Below are positions 56,137 to 64,000 of a stretch of DNA of 64,000 nt, piece after piece (positions within the stretch are counted from its first letter, which is position 1; each line of letters starts with the position of its first letter). The DNA comes from Hexactinellida sp. DTS-2022 (lineage: Eukaryota; Porifera; Hexactinellida): positions 2,108,001 through 2,172,000 of the forward strand of contig JAPNXP010000002.1 of the NCBI GenBank assembly GCA_028753945.1. The letters are read 5' to 3'. The position numbers and the translations under genes are program-made. The notes below the pieces were generated by a model. It ran no database searches. It saw nothing but the letters and a program-made list of their open reading frames with translations, and had not been told where the DNA came from.

Positions 56137-57400
56137 TAGTGCAGCGGCACAACCATACAATTGTTTATTTTTTTGAGAAAAGCACCAAAATTTGTACACG
56201 TGTACTTTGATGTAGTGCGAAAATTTTGGGATATTGAGGCAATTGAAAGAGCGTCTATATCGGCCATGACAGCTCGTCAAAGTTTACACGTTCGAAAGCA
56301 GGGTTGCCAACCTCTGAAAACAAAAAGCGGGAGATTTTGCCAATTTTGGCGGGAGTTTTACCAAAAAGCGGAGGTCGAAGATGAAAAAGCGGCAGACTCC
56401 ATATATATGCTATTTTCAAAATCTATCATGAATAGAACGATATAATATGATTATTTAGTATGTTTTGATATCTACAATTAGGAAAAAAACTTGGTACTCG
56501 AAAAAAAACTACAACTAAAAAAACTTGAAAAAAAACTATAAAGAAAAAAACTTGTTGCTCGTAGGTTGACTAATTTACTTGAATAATTTAAACAAATCCC
56601 GTTATTTACTTAATTATCATAAAATCTAAATATATAAACAATTTCCAAAAAGCGGGAGTTTTAAAAGTTTGGCGGGAGGTCGGGAGGATGAGAGAAAAAA
56701 AGGCAAAAAAGCGGGAGGGTTGGCAACCCTGTCGAAAGTGTTCGCCGGACTTGTTTCCCAAAGAAACTTGTTCAAATTAAGTTATATCGTCTTTTTATTG
56801 TTGAATTCGGTTTCGAAGTAAAATTTCCGATAATTTGGTATATCACATGACCATATTTGGGTATAATTATACACATACCGACCCTGTAAAACGTGATTTG
56901 ATAAAATTATTCGATATCTATGGTAAATCACGGTGAATCTCGAGTATTTTTATCAAATCACGTTTTACAGTACGATATGTGTATAAGTATACTCAGGTAG
57001 TTGATTGGAGTCGAAATAGGGGTCACTCGATTGTGTAAGGACACAATTGGAGAATGGATTTTTTACACATTCCAGGTGCATTCCAGCGTTGCAATGGAAA
57101 AATTCTTCCAAATATGGTCATGTGATATACCAAATTATCGGAAATTTTACTCGGAAACCGAATTCAGCAATAAAAAGACGTATAACTTAATTTGAACAAG
57201 TTTCTTTGGGAAACAAGTCCGGCGAACACTATCGGACTTGTAAACTTTGACGAGCTGTCATGGCCGATATAGACGCTCTTTCAATTGCCTCAATATCCAA
57301 AAATCTTCGCACTACATCAAAGTACATGTATACAAATTTTGGTGCTTTTATCAAAAAAATGAACAATCTGTTGAAACTTTATGTCTATGCCGCTGGACTA
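56137..57400. mobile_element. Foldback element with ~400-bp inverted arms
   Basis: The left arm (56137-56298 plus 56732-56855) is the near-identical reverse complement of about 57105-57400. TAGTGCAGCGGCA begins it and TGCCGCTGGACTA ends it, and TTA flanks both sides (56134-56136, 57401-57403). The centre holds a smaller palindrome, CTGTAAAACGTGATTTGAT at 56884 against its mirror ending at 56970. A 3-bp TTA duplication suits PIF/Harbinger-type elements, but no transposase is encoded. Confidence 0.8.
56299..56731. mobile_element. hAT MITE in the left foldback arm
   Basis: CAGGGTTGCCAACCTC and GGGTTGGCAACCCTG are the ends, with TCGAAAG duplicated on both sides (7 bp clear). GCGGGAG/AAAAAGC motifs recur near both ends. 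It is absent from the right arm, so it jumped in after the arms formed. A related fragment (CTGCCAACCCTCCCGC) lies at about 21732. Confidence 0.9.
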
Positions 57401-57848
57401 TTAGGAGCTTCTGAAGAACAGTTTCTCCCATGATTTGGGCTTACAAGATTCCATCTTTTCTCAGGTAACAACACTTTGTACTGAATCTACTGATATAAGT
57501 ACCACTAAAGACTGTCAAACTTTCAAACAATTCATGTTTCTAATTACTTTACAACTTTATATACTAAAATAGAAACTGCTCAATCCGACACAAATTGGGA
57601 TAGGAAATATGTGCCGGATTAAGAATATCTTAGTATTATAGTTCCAAAACAAATAATGTTATTGAATCCAAAATTCCACTAAGACGTAGTACAAGCATAA
57701 GACAGTAGGACCTCGTTAATACGAACAGAGATAATTCTCAGGGGGTCTTTCCTAAAAATATATATTTGAGGGGGGTATAGATGAAACCCTGGGTTCTACT
57801 GTATCTAATTCAATTCTAGATACTTCAATTTACTAAGGCTCCTTGTAA
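57401..57848. other. Spacer ahead of the Ulp1-like remnant, with a tiny MITE
   Basis: 57713-57801 runs from CAGTAGGACCTCGTTAATA to GGGTTCTACTG, followed by TA, and looks like an 89-bp internally deleted pogo-like MITE. An LGLQDSIFSQ-like segment near 57450 could be an N-terminal piece of the Ulp1-like protein, but this is weak. Confidence 0.4.
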
Positions 57849-58441
57849 CATTCCGCAGATCCACAACGACGGCCACTTACACTGGGATGTTAACACGTTG
57901 ACGAAAATCATAGAGTTTCACTCTATGATTCTTTGTACATGGAGTCAACAAGTCAGTACCTCGACATACAGCTAGCGCTATTGTACCGTAGGGAGGTGGG
58001 GAATCTAACCGTTCATGTACAAGCTAATCAGCAACAACAAAGAGGCGGCGCGGATTGTGGCCTTTTGCAATTGCACCTGTGTGGCATTGGCTATGGGACA
58101 AGATCCTACTAATCAAAGGTGTCAACAAAATAAGATGAGAGATCATCTTAGTGAATGTTTTCGCACAGAAAAGATAATTCCGTTCCAATTATTAAGAACA
58201 GGAAACTTAAGTCTAAAGTTCAAACTATCCGTGAACACCAATTTGAAATTGAGTTATTTTGTTTCTGTCGCCTTCCTTCATTTGCTTTTAGATTTATGGT
58301 GGAATGCCCACATTGCCAAAACTGGTACCATAAGCCTTCAAGGCTTATGGTACCAGTTTTGGCAATGTGCCCTTGCGCTGGGCTAGCAAATACGAAAGCC
58401 AAGGTTACAGCATTTAGGTGCAAACCATGTCAATTGAAATG
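57849..58441 (+). pseudogene. Ulp1-like (C48) cysteine peptidase with Cys-rich finger
   Basis: QIHNDGHLHW (about 57856-57885) gives the catalytic His. VSLYDSLYMESTS gives the Asp, LDIQLALLYRR follows, and VQANQQQRGGADCG (about 58018-58060) gives the Gln and Cys, the full order of C48 SUMO/NEDD8-type proteases. GQDPTNQRCQQNKMRDHL continues it. The C-terminal FCFCRLP, then MVECPHCQNWYH, ends in a Cys-rich finger (FRCKPC, 58440). At least two frame changes occur, and a 61-bp palindrome disrupts the finger. Such domains occur in hosts and in several DNA transposon families. Its isolated setting suggests a transposon-derived relic. Confidence 0.65.
58309..58369. repeat. 61-bp perfect palindrome in the Ulp1-like remnant
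   Basis: 58309-58338 (CACATTGCCAAAACTGG...) is followed by one base and its exact 30-bp reverse complement 58340-58369. It lies within the CPHCQNWYHK coding segment, where no such repeat is expected. Confidence 0.97.
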
Positions 58442-58879
58442 AATTTTAGAACCTCTTCCTACTCGACTCGTCTCGATTTTTTCTTTCTTTTATCTAATTG
58501 ATTAACTATTTGAATTTATGTTTCCTGAATACATACATTATACTATTTGTATACATACACTATATTATTTGTGAATACATACATTATACTATTTGTATAC
58601 ATACACTATATTATTTGTACATTATATTATTTGTATTGTACTTTTCTAACGCGCATGTGTATTGTACTTTCTAAACTTGCATGTGTATTGTACTTTTTAA
58701 TATATAGTTATTGTTGAATACAAAAGTTAACTATGATTATATCACTTTATTTATCAGTATTCCAACACTGACATTACTATATCAGTTCTTGTGGTTTTTT
58801 GCATCTACTTTGCTTCAAATTGCCTGATAACTCAACATTGTGAATGGAATTCAAATTTGTCTTTACGGTAAAGCATATC
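58442..58879. repeat. Minisatellite of ATACATACATTATACTATTTGT units and spacer
   Basis: Roughly 58535-58640 alternates CATACATTATACTATTTGTA and CATACACTATATTATTTGT. 58640-58700 repeats GCATGTGTATTGTACTTT. The remainder to 58879 has no gene. Confidence 0.75.
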
Positions 58880-58985
58880 ATTCTATCACTAAAGCAATGG
58901 TGGTCACTACAAAATTTGGACCAGGGATTGGTTAAATACTTCAACTTGACAAAATTATTTTCGTTATTTTGTACATTAGTTTAAT
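58880..58985 (+). pseudogene. P-like transposase tail scrap
   Basis: CATTCTATCACTAAAGCAATGGTGGTCAC...ACCAGGGATTGGTTAAATA is closely alignable with the reverse strand of 51650-51585, which leads into the LVKYPSE segment. Only about 100 bp remain. Confidence 0.45.
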
Positions 58986-58992
58986 AAAATCC

Positions 58993-59126
58993 TAGTACAA
59001 CTATAGTATTGTACCGGAATATTATGTGCCTATTGAAAGACTCGTCTTTTTTAGTGTGTATTATGGTTCATTAAGAAAGAATAGTCTTTATAAAGTGTGT
59101 ATCCGGTACAATACTATAGTTGTACC
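58993..59126. mobile_element. 134-bp MITE with AGTACAACTATAG ends
   Basis: GTACAACTATAGTATTGTAC and its complement form 24-bp inverted repeats, and AAAATCCT (8 bp) flanks both sides (58985-58992, 59127-59134). AAAGACTCGTCTTT inside is itself palindromic. Non-coding, probably hAT-type by its duplication. Confidence 0.85.
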
Positions 59127-59151
59127 AAAATCCTTTTTGGATAGTTACAAT

Positions 59152-59433
59152 CAGCCTCGTGTAGTATGAATTGTGTCATTTCATTATACACAAATTTAAT
59201 AATATACGAACTCGAATACATTTTCTATTTGAATTTTTAATTGGGAAAATAACTAATAAGGCTTTTAAAATATTAATCCGAACTAAACATCTAGTGTACC
59301 CCTTAAAATACTCGCCTGAGGCATATTTTTTATACTTCCATGCAATTTACGATTTTTTTCCCACATTTATTAGAAGAATATTTTGATTTCTCCTTTTCGG
59401 ATTAGCGGGGTTCGGATTAGCGAGGGTGTACTG
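59152..59433 (+). mobile_element. pogo-like MITE, copy B
   Basis: It ends GGATTAGCGAGGGTGTACTG followed by TA and shares its last ~100 bp with 9304-9614. The left end CAGCCTCGTGTAGTATGAA is a diverged match. Confidence 0.55.
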
Positions 59434-59861
59434 TACCCAATTTATACCTTTACATAATCGAATTTCAAGACCTAAGTAAGCTGAGCGCCTGATAGAATAG
59501 CAAATATTCTTTGAAAGTTAAGATCAAAGTATGTATTTCGATTGTTGTTGATACTATAAAAATTTATCCTTAGAAACGACCCACAATATATGAGGCACTT
59601 AAACACACCGTTTATATTTGGTGTGTTTCGTGAACACACCAAATAGTGATGGTGTGTTCGCGAACAGAATGAATTCCCTAATGCACTAAAAATTACTTCC
59701 GTAGATACCAAAATACAGCAAAATTTTGCATTACTTAATGGAATTTCTTAGAATTTACTCTACAATAATAACCTCCTAGTTATAAAACATGTGTTTTCAT
59801 TTCACTTGCTAGTATTAGTACATACATTTTCCATTATGTACTTGATACGAGATATTGTGTA
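59434..59861. other. Spacer with TTTGGTGTGTTCG palindromes
   Basis: 59600-59665 holds several inverted ACACACCAAAT/TTTGGTGTGT motifs, reminiscent of a hAT subterminal region but without ends. The last 8 bases (ATTGTGTA) are a target duplication. No gene. Confidence 0.4.
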
Positions 59862-60308
59862 TAGGGGGCGGAACCAAGGGGCTACGGGGGCCATAGCCCC
59901 CTTGAAGATATTTTAGGGGACTTAGTCCCCCTAAAGTTCAGGCTTGTTCAAGATTATATGTCAAGTAATGTGATATACTTGTTTAATTTTTCCCTGCCTG
60001 AAAGGAAATTTTGTAATTACACCTCATATCCAGAAATGCTGTTTATTGTCTCTGAAACCTTTCCTAATTTTATTCCACTTTATGCCTTAATATTGCTATT
60101 TATTGCCTGTATTTTGACCTTGCATATTAGTTTTTTGAGTTTCATATTAAATACACTCTATTTAATAGAGTCTGAACTGCTCGTTATGTTTGTTATGGAA
60201 ATAAAAACTTTTGATGAGCCAATGCCCTTCAAATCACTAATATTACCTATAATTTTTAAGTTACTTTTTCAGCCCCCCTAAGAACAATTTCATCCCGCCG
60301 CCACTCAT
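59862..60308. mobile_element. hAT element with GGCGGAACCAAGG end
   Basis: TAGGGGGCGGAACC and CCGCCGCCACT face each other. ATATTGTGTAT is repeated on both sides (59852-59862, 60307-60317), so the ends are certain only to within 3 bases. A 107-codon AT-rich hydrophobic frame inside has no family features. Confidence 0.75.
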
Positions 60309-60373
60309 ATTGTGTATGTCATCTCGAAATCTAGGAACCTAATCCAGTAGTTGCCTTATTCTAGGCTCACTAT

Positions 60374-60519
60374 CATGGGCGTAGCCAACCAAAGATTTGT
60401 CGGTGTGTTCCGAAAATTTTTGGTGGGGGCTATTATTAGATGTGTCATTGCAATAAAGTGAGCGAAAGCTCAATCTATCCTTAATCAAAGTTATTGTAGA
60501 AAATTTGGCTACGACCATG
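60374..60519. mobile_element. 146-bp hAT MITE with CATGGGCGTAGCC ends
   Basis: CATGGGCGTAGCCAACC and TTGGCTACGACCATG are the ends, with the 8-bp duplication CTCACTRT (60366-60373, 60520-60527; one mismatch). Non-coding. Confidence 0.85.
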
Positions 60520-60847
60520 CTCACTGTTCGCGGATGTTCTTTTATTTGAGTTAATAAGTATGCTAAATGATCTTAAATATTTAATAGGGATGTATCAACT
60601 AATTTTGAGTTGGCAAAAACTCATTTTCTCACTATACAACTCATTCAATTGATTCAGAAAATGAGTTGATTGTAGCAACTCATTATGCCAAAATTATGCA
60701 AAACACACTTTTTGGGATACACATGTTTTTTCCTCTTAATTAAGTTAGTTAAATATAGTAACTACTAGGACATTTGGCACATTGTTTGATCTTAATTGTC
60801 ACTGATCAAAGAACATTTTATCCTTATTGTTATTTATGCGTTATTAG
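60520..60847. other. Upstream region of the receptor exon
   Basis: It holds short inverted ACTCATTTTCT/AGAAAATGAGT motifs (60625-60670) and AT-rich DNA. No earlier exon or clear promoter motif was seen. Whether 60848 starts the first coding exon depends on the signal peptide. Confidence 0.35.
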
Positions 60848-61471
60848 ATGTACATATTAATTATCCTTCTCATATCCCTTCCCGTTATTTCTCTTCTCAC
60901 TTGTAACTGCACCGTTGATCAAGATGAATGCAATGTAATTGGCACATGTACAACAAAGGGCTTGTGTGTAGGACAACTTATCCTGTCAGCTACTCCTTTC
61001 ATAACTCAGAAGTGTATCTCCCCAGATGAAATATCGAGCACATGTAGTTTCCATGTCCCTAGAACTTCACGCTACTGCTGTAACACTGATTTATGTAACA
61101 ATATCACTGCTCTACAAGATTTCCTGGGAATAACTACGGCAACAACAGCAATATATTCACAATCTTCAAATACTTCTAGTCACTATAGCTTCCCCACGAC
61201 ACCTGTATCTATGCATTCTAACAACATATTTCCTGTTGCTATGTCAGTAGCAGCAGTGTGTATATTTATTATATCTTTGCTATCAGCTGTTATTTCCATT
61301 AAGTTAATGCTACGATACTGCAGAGACCCACGGTATAGAGGACAACATGGATATCTGAAAGCCCTACATTTACGTGAAGAGTTGAGTACTGAGTTGGATA
61401 GCACTTATGGATCTGGGTCCGGGTCAGGAGCTGGTATGGCGCAACTCTCTCAAGTGACAATAGCAAGACAG
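60848..61471 (+). CDS. Type I TGF-beta/activin/BMP receptor, first coding exon
   Basis: 208 codons run from ATG 60848 to CAG 61471, followed by the donor GTAAGA (phase 0). Residues 1-18 (MYILIILLISLPVISLLT) form a signal peptide. Residues about 19-95 are a ten-cysteine three-finger ectodomain ending YCCNTDLCNN, the hallmark of TGF-beta family receptors. A Ser/Thr-rich stalk and one membrane helix follow (IFPVAMSVAAVCIFIISLL, about 127-155). Then comes a juxtamembrane part ending in the GS loop TYGSGSGSGAGM and VTIARQ, exactly where other type I receptors splice into the kinase exons. Type II receptors phosphorylate this loop to switch on Smad signalling. The usual LPLLVQ after the loop reads MAQLSQ here. 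The kinase exons were not found in the remaining 2.5 kb, so they lie beyond 64000. The subtype cannot be decided without them. Confidence 0.88.
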
Positions 61472-61892
61472 GTAAGAAGAGTTTAGACAAAGTTAATTTA
61501 TATGTAAATTTAACTTTAATTTATATGTAAATTTAACTTTGGGTGTGATGAGTCAACTATCATTTCCATCTTCCAGTCATATATATATATAGGAACATAT
61601 ATACATAATAGAGAATGCTTATATAGAGCTGAGCCATAGCATTCTATAAATAAGGCAATGGTGCTGATTGATGGACTTGGACCAGGGATTGGTTAGGTCA
61701 GTTACTTTGGTTTTAGATCTAAATCCCAATACAGCTCTAAATTAATGTAGACAATCAATGTGAAGGAAAATAATTGATAATCCACCACCCTTCTAAGAAA
61801 ATTACGAATTGTAAGGATATATTTTTTATCTAAAATGTATTTTATATATATAAATATACGAATCATAACATAAAATAAGTATAAAGCAACAA
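61472..61892. other. Intron start with 22-bp duplication and P-like scrap
   Basis: TTAATTTATATGTAAATTTAACTT is duplicated at about 61494-61541. A TA microsatellite follows at about 61580. 61637-61700 (GCATTCTATAAATAAGGCAATGG...ACCAGGGATTGGTTA) matches the P-like tail scrap at 58880. No kinase exon recognised. Confidence 0.5.
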
Positions 61893-62064
61893 TCAAAGAT
61901 AATACATAGTATGAAGGTAAATTAATAGAATAGTGGTCTGAGTTACTAGAAGAGCAGTTAGGCAGTAGTACATCCATGACGACTTGGGGGAGGGAATGTG
62001 GTTACGATGTGTCCTGAATGAGCGGCTTGATTGTAGTTGTTGGTGGAGCTCCTCGTGACCTCGT
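61893..62064 (-). CDS. Candidate 3' exon of a C-terminally anchored membrane protein
   Basis: On the minus strand an acceptor (TTACAATCATTTAG, ending 62065) opens a frame RGHEELHQQLQSSRSF...PSPKSSW with a hydrophobic helix (about CLTALLVTQTTILLIYL) and a stop at 61893. A basic/polar stretch before a C-terminal helix with only six residues after it suggests a type I or tail-anchored membrane protein. No family was recognised. It lies antisense inside the receptor intron. No partner exon was found, so it may be chance. Confidence 0.3.
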
Positions 62065-62093
62065 CTAAATGATTGTAATGTAGAGAATACAGT

Positions 62094-62512
62094 CAGAGTA
62101 ACCGCGTACGGCGTACTGTACGGTACGGACTTAGTACGCAAATTATCCTTCCGTACCGTACTTACGCACTCTGTACGTACTTATTTAATGATAGTATATA
62201 ATCTTATCATTTAGCACTTGATTCTTATTTAAAATCGAATAATAAGTTAGGAAATTATCAAGATTAACTATACATTCTTAGTAGAAATTCAACTTGCCTT
62301 TGTATTGGTTGAACTTTGTGGTATTTTTAATTTTTGGGTTCTGTATTTTCGAACTATAATAGATTAGATTCTTGTTTATTAATTATTTTTCGAATTATAG
62401 AAATACTTGTATATATTGTTAATTGTTCACAACGTATTATTGCGTACCGTACGAAATAATACGGTACGGAGACTCTCCGTACCGTACCGTACGAACGTAC
62501 GCGGTTACTCTG
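62094..62512. mobile_element. hAT MITE with CCGTACGG/GTAC palindromes
   Basis: CAGAGTAACCGCGTACGG and CGTACGCGGTTACTCTG are the ends, with the perfect 8-bp duplication AATACAGT (62086-62093, 62513-62520). Both subterminal regions are built of GTACGGTAC and CCGTACCGTACG. The interior is AT-rich and non-coding. Confidence 0.95.
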
Positions 62513-62659
62513 AATACAGTCAAATTATGGTTGTAGATGCGCACTGGTATATCGGCATGGCAGGAAGCTATCTATAAGATTAGAAGAATTATGTACTGAA
62601 TTTTTTAAGTTTGCTATTATCTCGACCAATAACTATCGAATTAAAGTTTCTAATCTTCT

Positions 62660-64000
62660 GCGATAAAATACAATTAGCTACAGTAGTATACATTTTTTAA
62701 GAATTTCCCATTTTGGAATCATACAAACACACCATTGCCTCCATATTTCACTGTGCTTTTCTTCTACAATAATAAGTGACAACTGAACCAAATTCCGACG
62801 GCAGGATTCCTCGTAAAATAGTTTACTTAAATGTGAATGGCTATCGGTTTTCAAAAATATTTCATAAATTATGATGAGAGATTGGTAGATAATTTCAGAT
62901 GGATACTTAAGTGAGCCTCTATCAAGGAATTCAATCATTGAAAATCCGGAGTCGTTAAAAACTTGAATATCTTTGGGAGATGTTAAAAAATCTTTACAGT
63001 CTCAACATTCTTTAGAATTTTTAAGGTACGAAAAGATTGCATAGCCACTTAGCCAGCCACGTAATTTAGGCATTCAATTTGCGAATTATCAAATAGAGGG
63101 TTAGGAATGTTAAGTATTTCACTTGTAACATACTCAAAATCAAACTCTGGGTGCATTTCTTCATCGTCCTCCTGTGTAAAATTTTCAAATATTCTTTAAG
63201 AGATATTTTATCAGACTGTTGATTTATGTTAAACAATTTGAGGAGATTAGATAATTGAAGTCGACGTTCACTCTCCAAAATTTGACAGTAAGATATATTA
63301 TAGTTTGAACCAGACATTTGACGATATAGCCAGAAATGATGTTCTAATGGGTCATTTTGTATTCGAGACGTCAGCAAATATTCAAAACCGCATTCAAGGG
63401 TCAATCTCTGTACTAAGAGAGGGAGGGCAATACAAGTATGTCTAAAACTAGTGAATGTTTGTGGTGTAAGTTTCCCTCTAGACGTGGGAAGTAATTTCCA
63501 ACTATCCAGCCATTTAACTATATGGTCCAAAAAGGATAATCTCGGATTGTTCAAGCGAAGCGGAGCAAAATTTGGATTGTTGAAGCGAATATCTTTTCCG
63601 ACTCAATTAACATTGAATATGTTCCAGATTTTATTTATCAAATGTATGAATTTGACGATATGGCGATTTTCTTTGTTGTATTCTCATTATAGAAACTAGA
63701 GAGCCCCGCTGCTGTTGATTCATGAAAGATCTTAAGAGCTAAGTTTACATTTTGTCGCTCTAAATGAGATGGCCAACATGCTTTTGATGTTAGTTTGGGG
63801 AAATAAGGTTCTGAGGTCGTCAAATGCTGCAAAGCATATTGTAGGGTATTTTGACTTAGTCAATTCCCTTGGATCCAAAATAATAGTATTAGCAACAGGT
63901 ATAGAAACTTTAAGCTGAGTAGATGGTATGATTACTGGTAGTGGAATATCATCGATGCATGTCTCAAAATCAGGATAAATAAAAGTTTTCTCAAAAGTCT
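62660..64000 (-). pseudogene. P-element-like transposase, copy 3, runs off the window
   Basis: In minus-strand order: HLERQNVNLALKIFHES (about 63765-63715), the MFNVN-type region near 63620, FLDHIVKWLDSWKLLPTSRGKL (about 63530-63470), TCIALPLLVQRL, LTSRIQNDPLEHHFWLYRQM and YNISYCQILESERRLQL (63370-63250), then SLKEYLKILHRR. A further segment, MIEFLDRGSLKYPSE, ends near 62680. The C-terminal LEHHF/SGSNY block is typical of THAP9/P-type transposases. Frames are broken at several points. The THAP part would lie beyond 64000. It is antisense to the receptor gene and probably intronic. Confidence 0.75.

Noticed and set aside
57925-57950. AATCATAGAG/CTCTATGATT hairpin as a fifth inverted duplication
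   Set aside because: The arms read as normal catalytic-region coding (VSLYDSLY), so this is probably chance.
59958-60281. A 107-codon hydrophobic frame
   Set aside because: It lies wholly inside a hAT MITE, is AT-rich and has no recognisable family.

Overview
The window looks like AT-rich nuclear DNA of an invertebrate animal. The evidence is a type I TGF-beta/activin receptor exon (60848-61471, +), a BAR-domain-like first coding exon (13296-13153, -) and a broken NRF1/Erect-wing-like gene (52798-54699, +), together with spliceosomal introns, Helitrons, many hAT elements and THAP/P-element-like transposases. A sponge or another early-branching animal is plausible, but this cannot be decided from the window. 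No rRNA, tRNA or CRISPR was seen. More than nine tenths of the window is repeats or sequence I cannot assign.

Layout. 1-7.6 kb: a Ty3/Gypsy fossil (Gypsy-1) carrying a pogo-like MITE in its 5' LTR and a 1.1-kb DNA element, itself holding a foldback, in its integrase region. 7.8-16.1 kb: nested MITEs (Tc1-like, pogo-like, hAT) around one short minus-strand host exon. 16.1-24.5 kb: mostly unassigned AT-rich DNA with a decayed P-like copy, a Helitron and a 1.7-kb terminal-inverted-repeat element. 24.5-35.6 kb: MITEs, a decayed hAT transposase, a Helitron and two inverted minisatellites. 35.6-40.9 kb: two P-like transposase genes lying tail to tail, each split by a non-autonomous hAT. 41.0-48.3 kb: a second Gypsy fossil on the minus strand (Gypsy-2), split by a hAT element that carries a nearly complete transposase. 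48.4-52.1 kb: MITEs, Helitrons, a MULE remnant and a P-like tail. 52.8-54.7 kb: the NRF1-like gene, split by a hAT. 56.1-58.4 kb: a long inverted-repeat element and a Ulp1-like peptidase remnant. 59-64 kb: MITEs, the receptor exon, a candidate minus-strand 3' exon and a third P-like copy that runs off the end.

How it fits together. Insertion order can be read from exact target-site duplications. Most non-autonomous hATs keep perfect or nearly perfect 8-bp duplications, and several sit inside older P-like, Tc1-like or Gypsy elements. Both Gypsy fossils have a primer-binding site complementary to their own LTR, the hallmark of self-primed (Tf1-type) reverse transcription. The P-like transposases are the probable autonomous source of only part of this material. 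The hAT transposase at 44961-42655 is a candidate helper for hAT MITEs, though its ends do not obviously match theirs. The kinase exons of the receptor and the other exons of the BAR-like gene were not found and probably lie beyond large introns.
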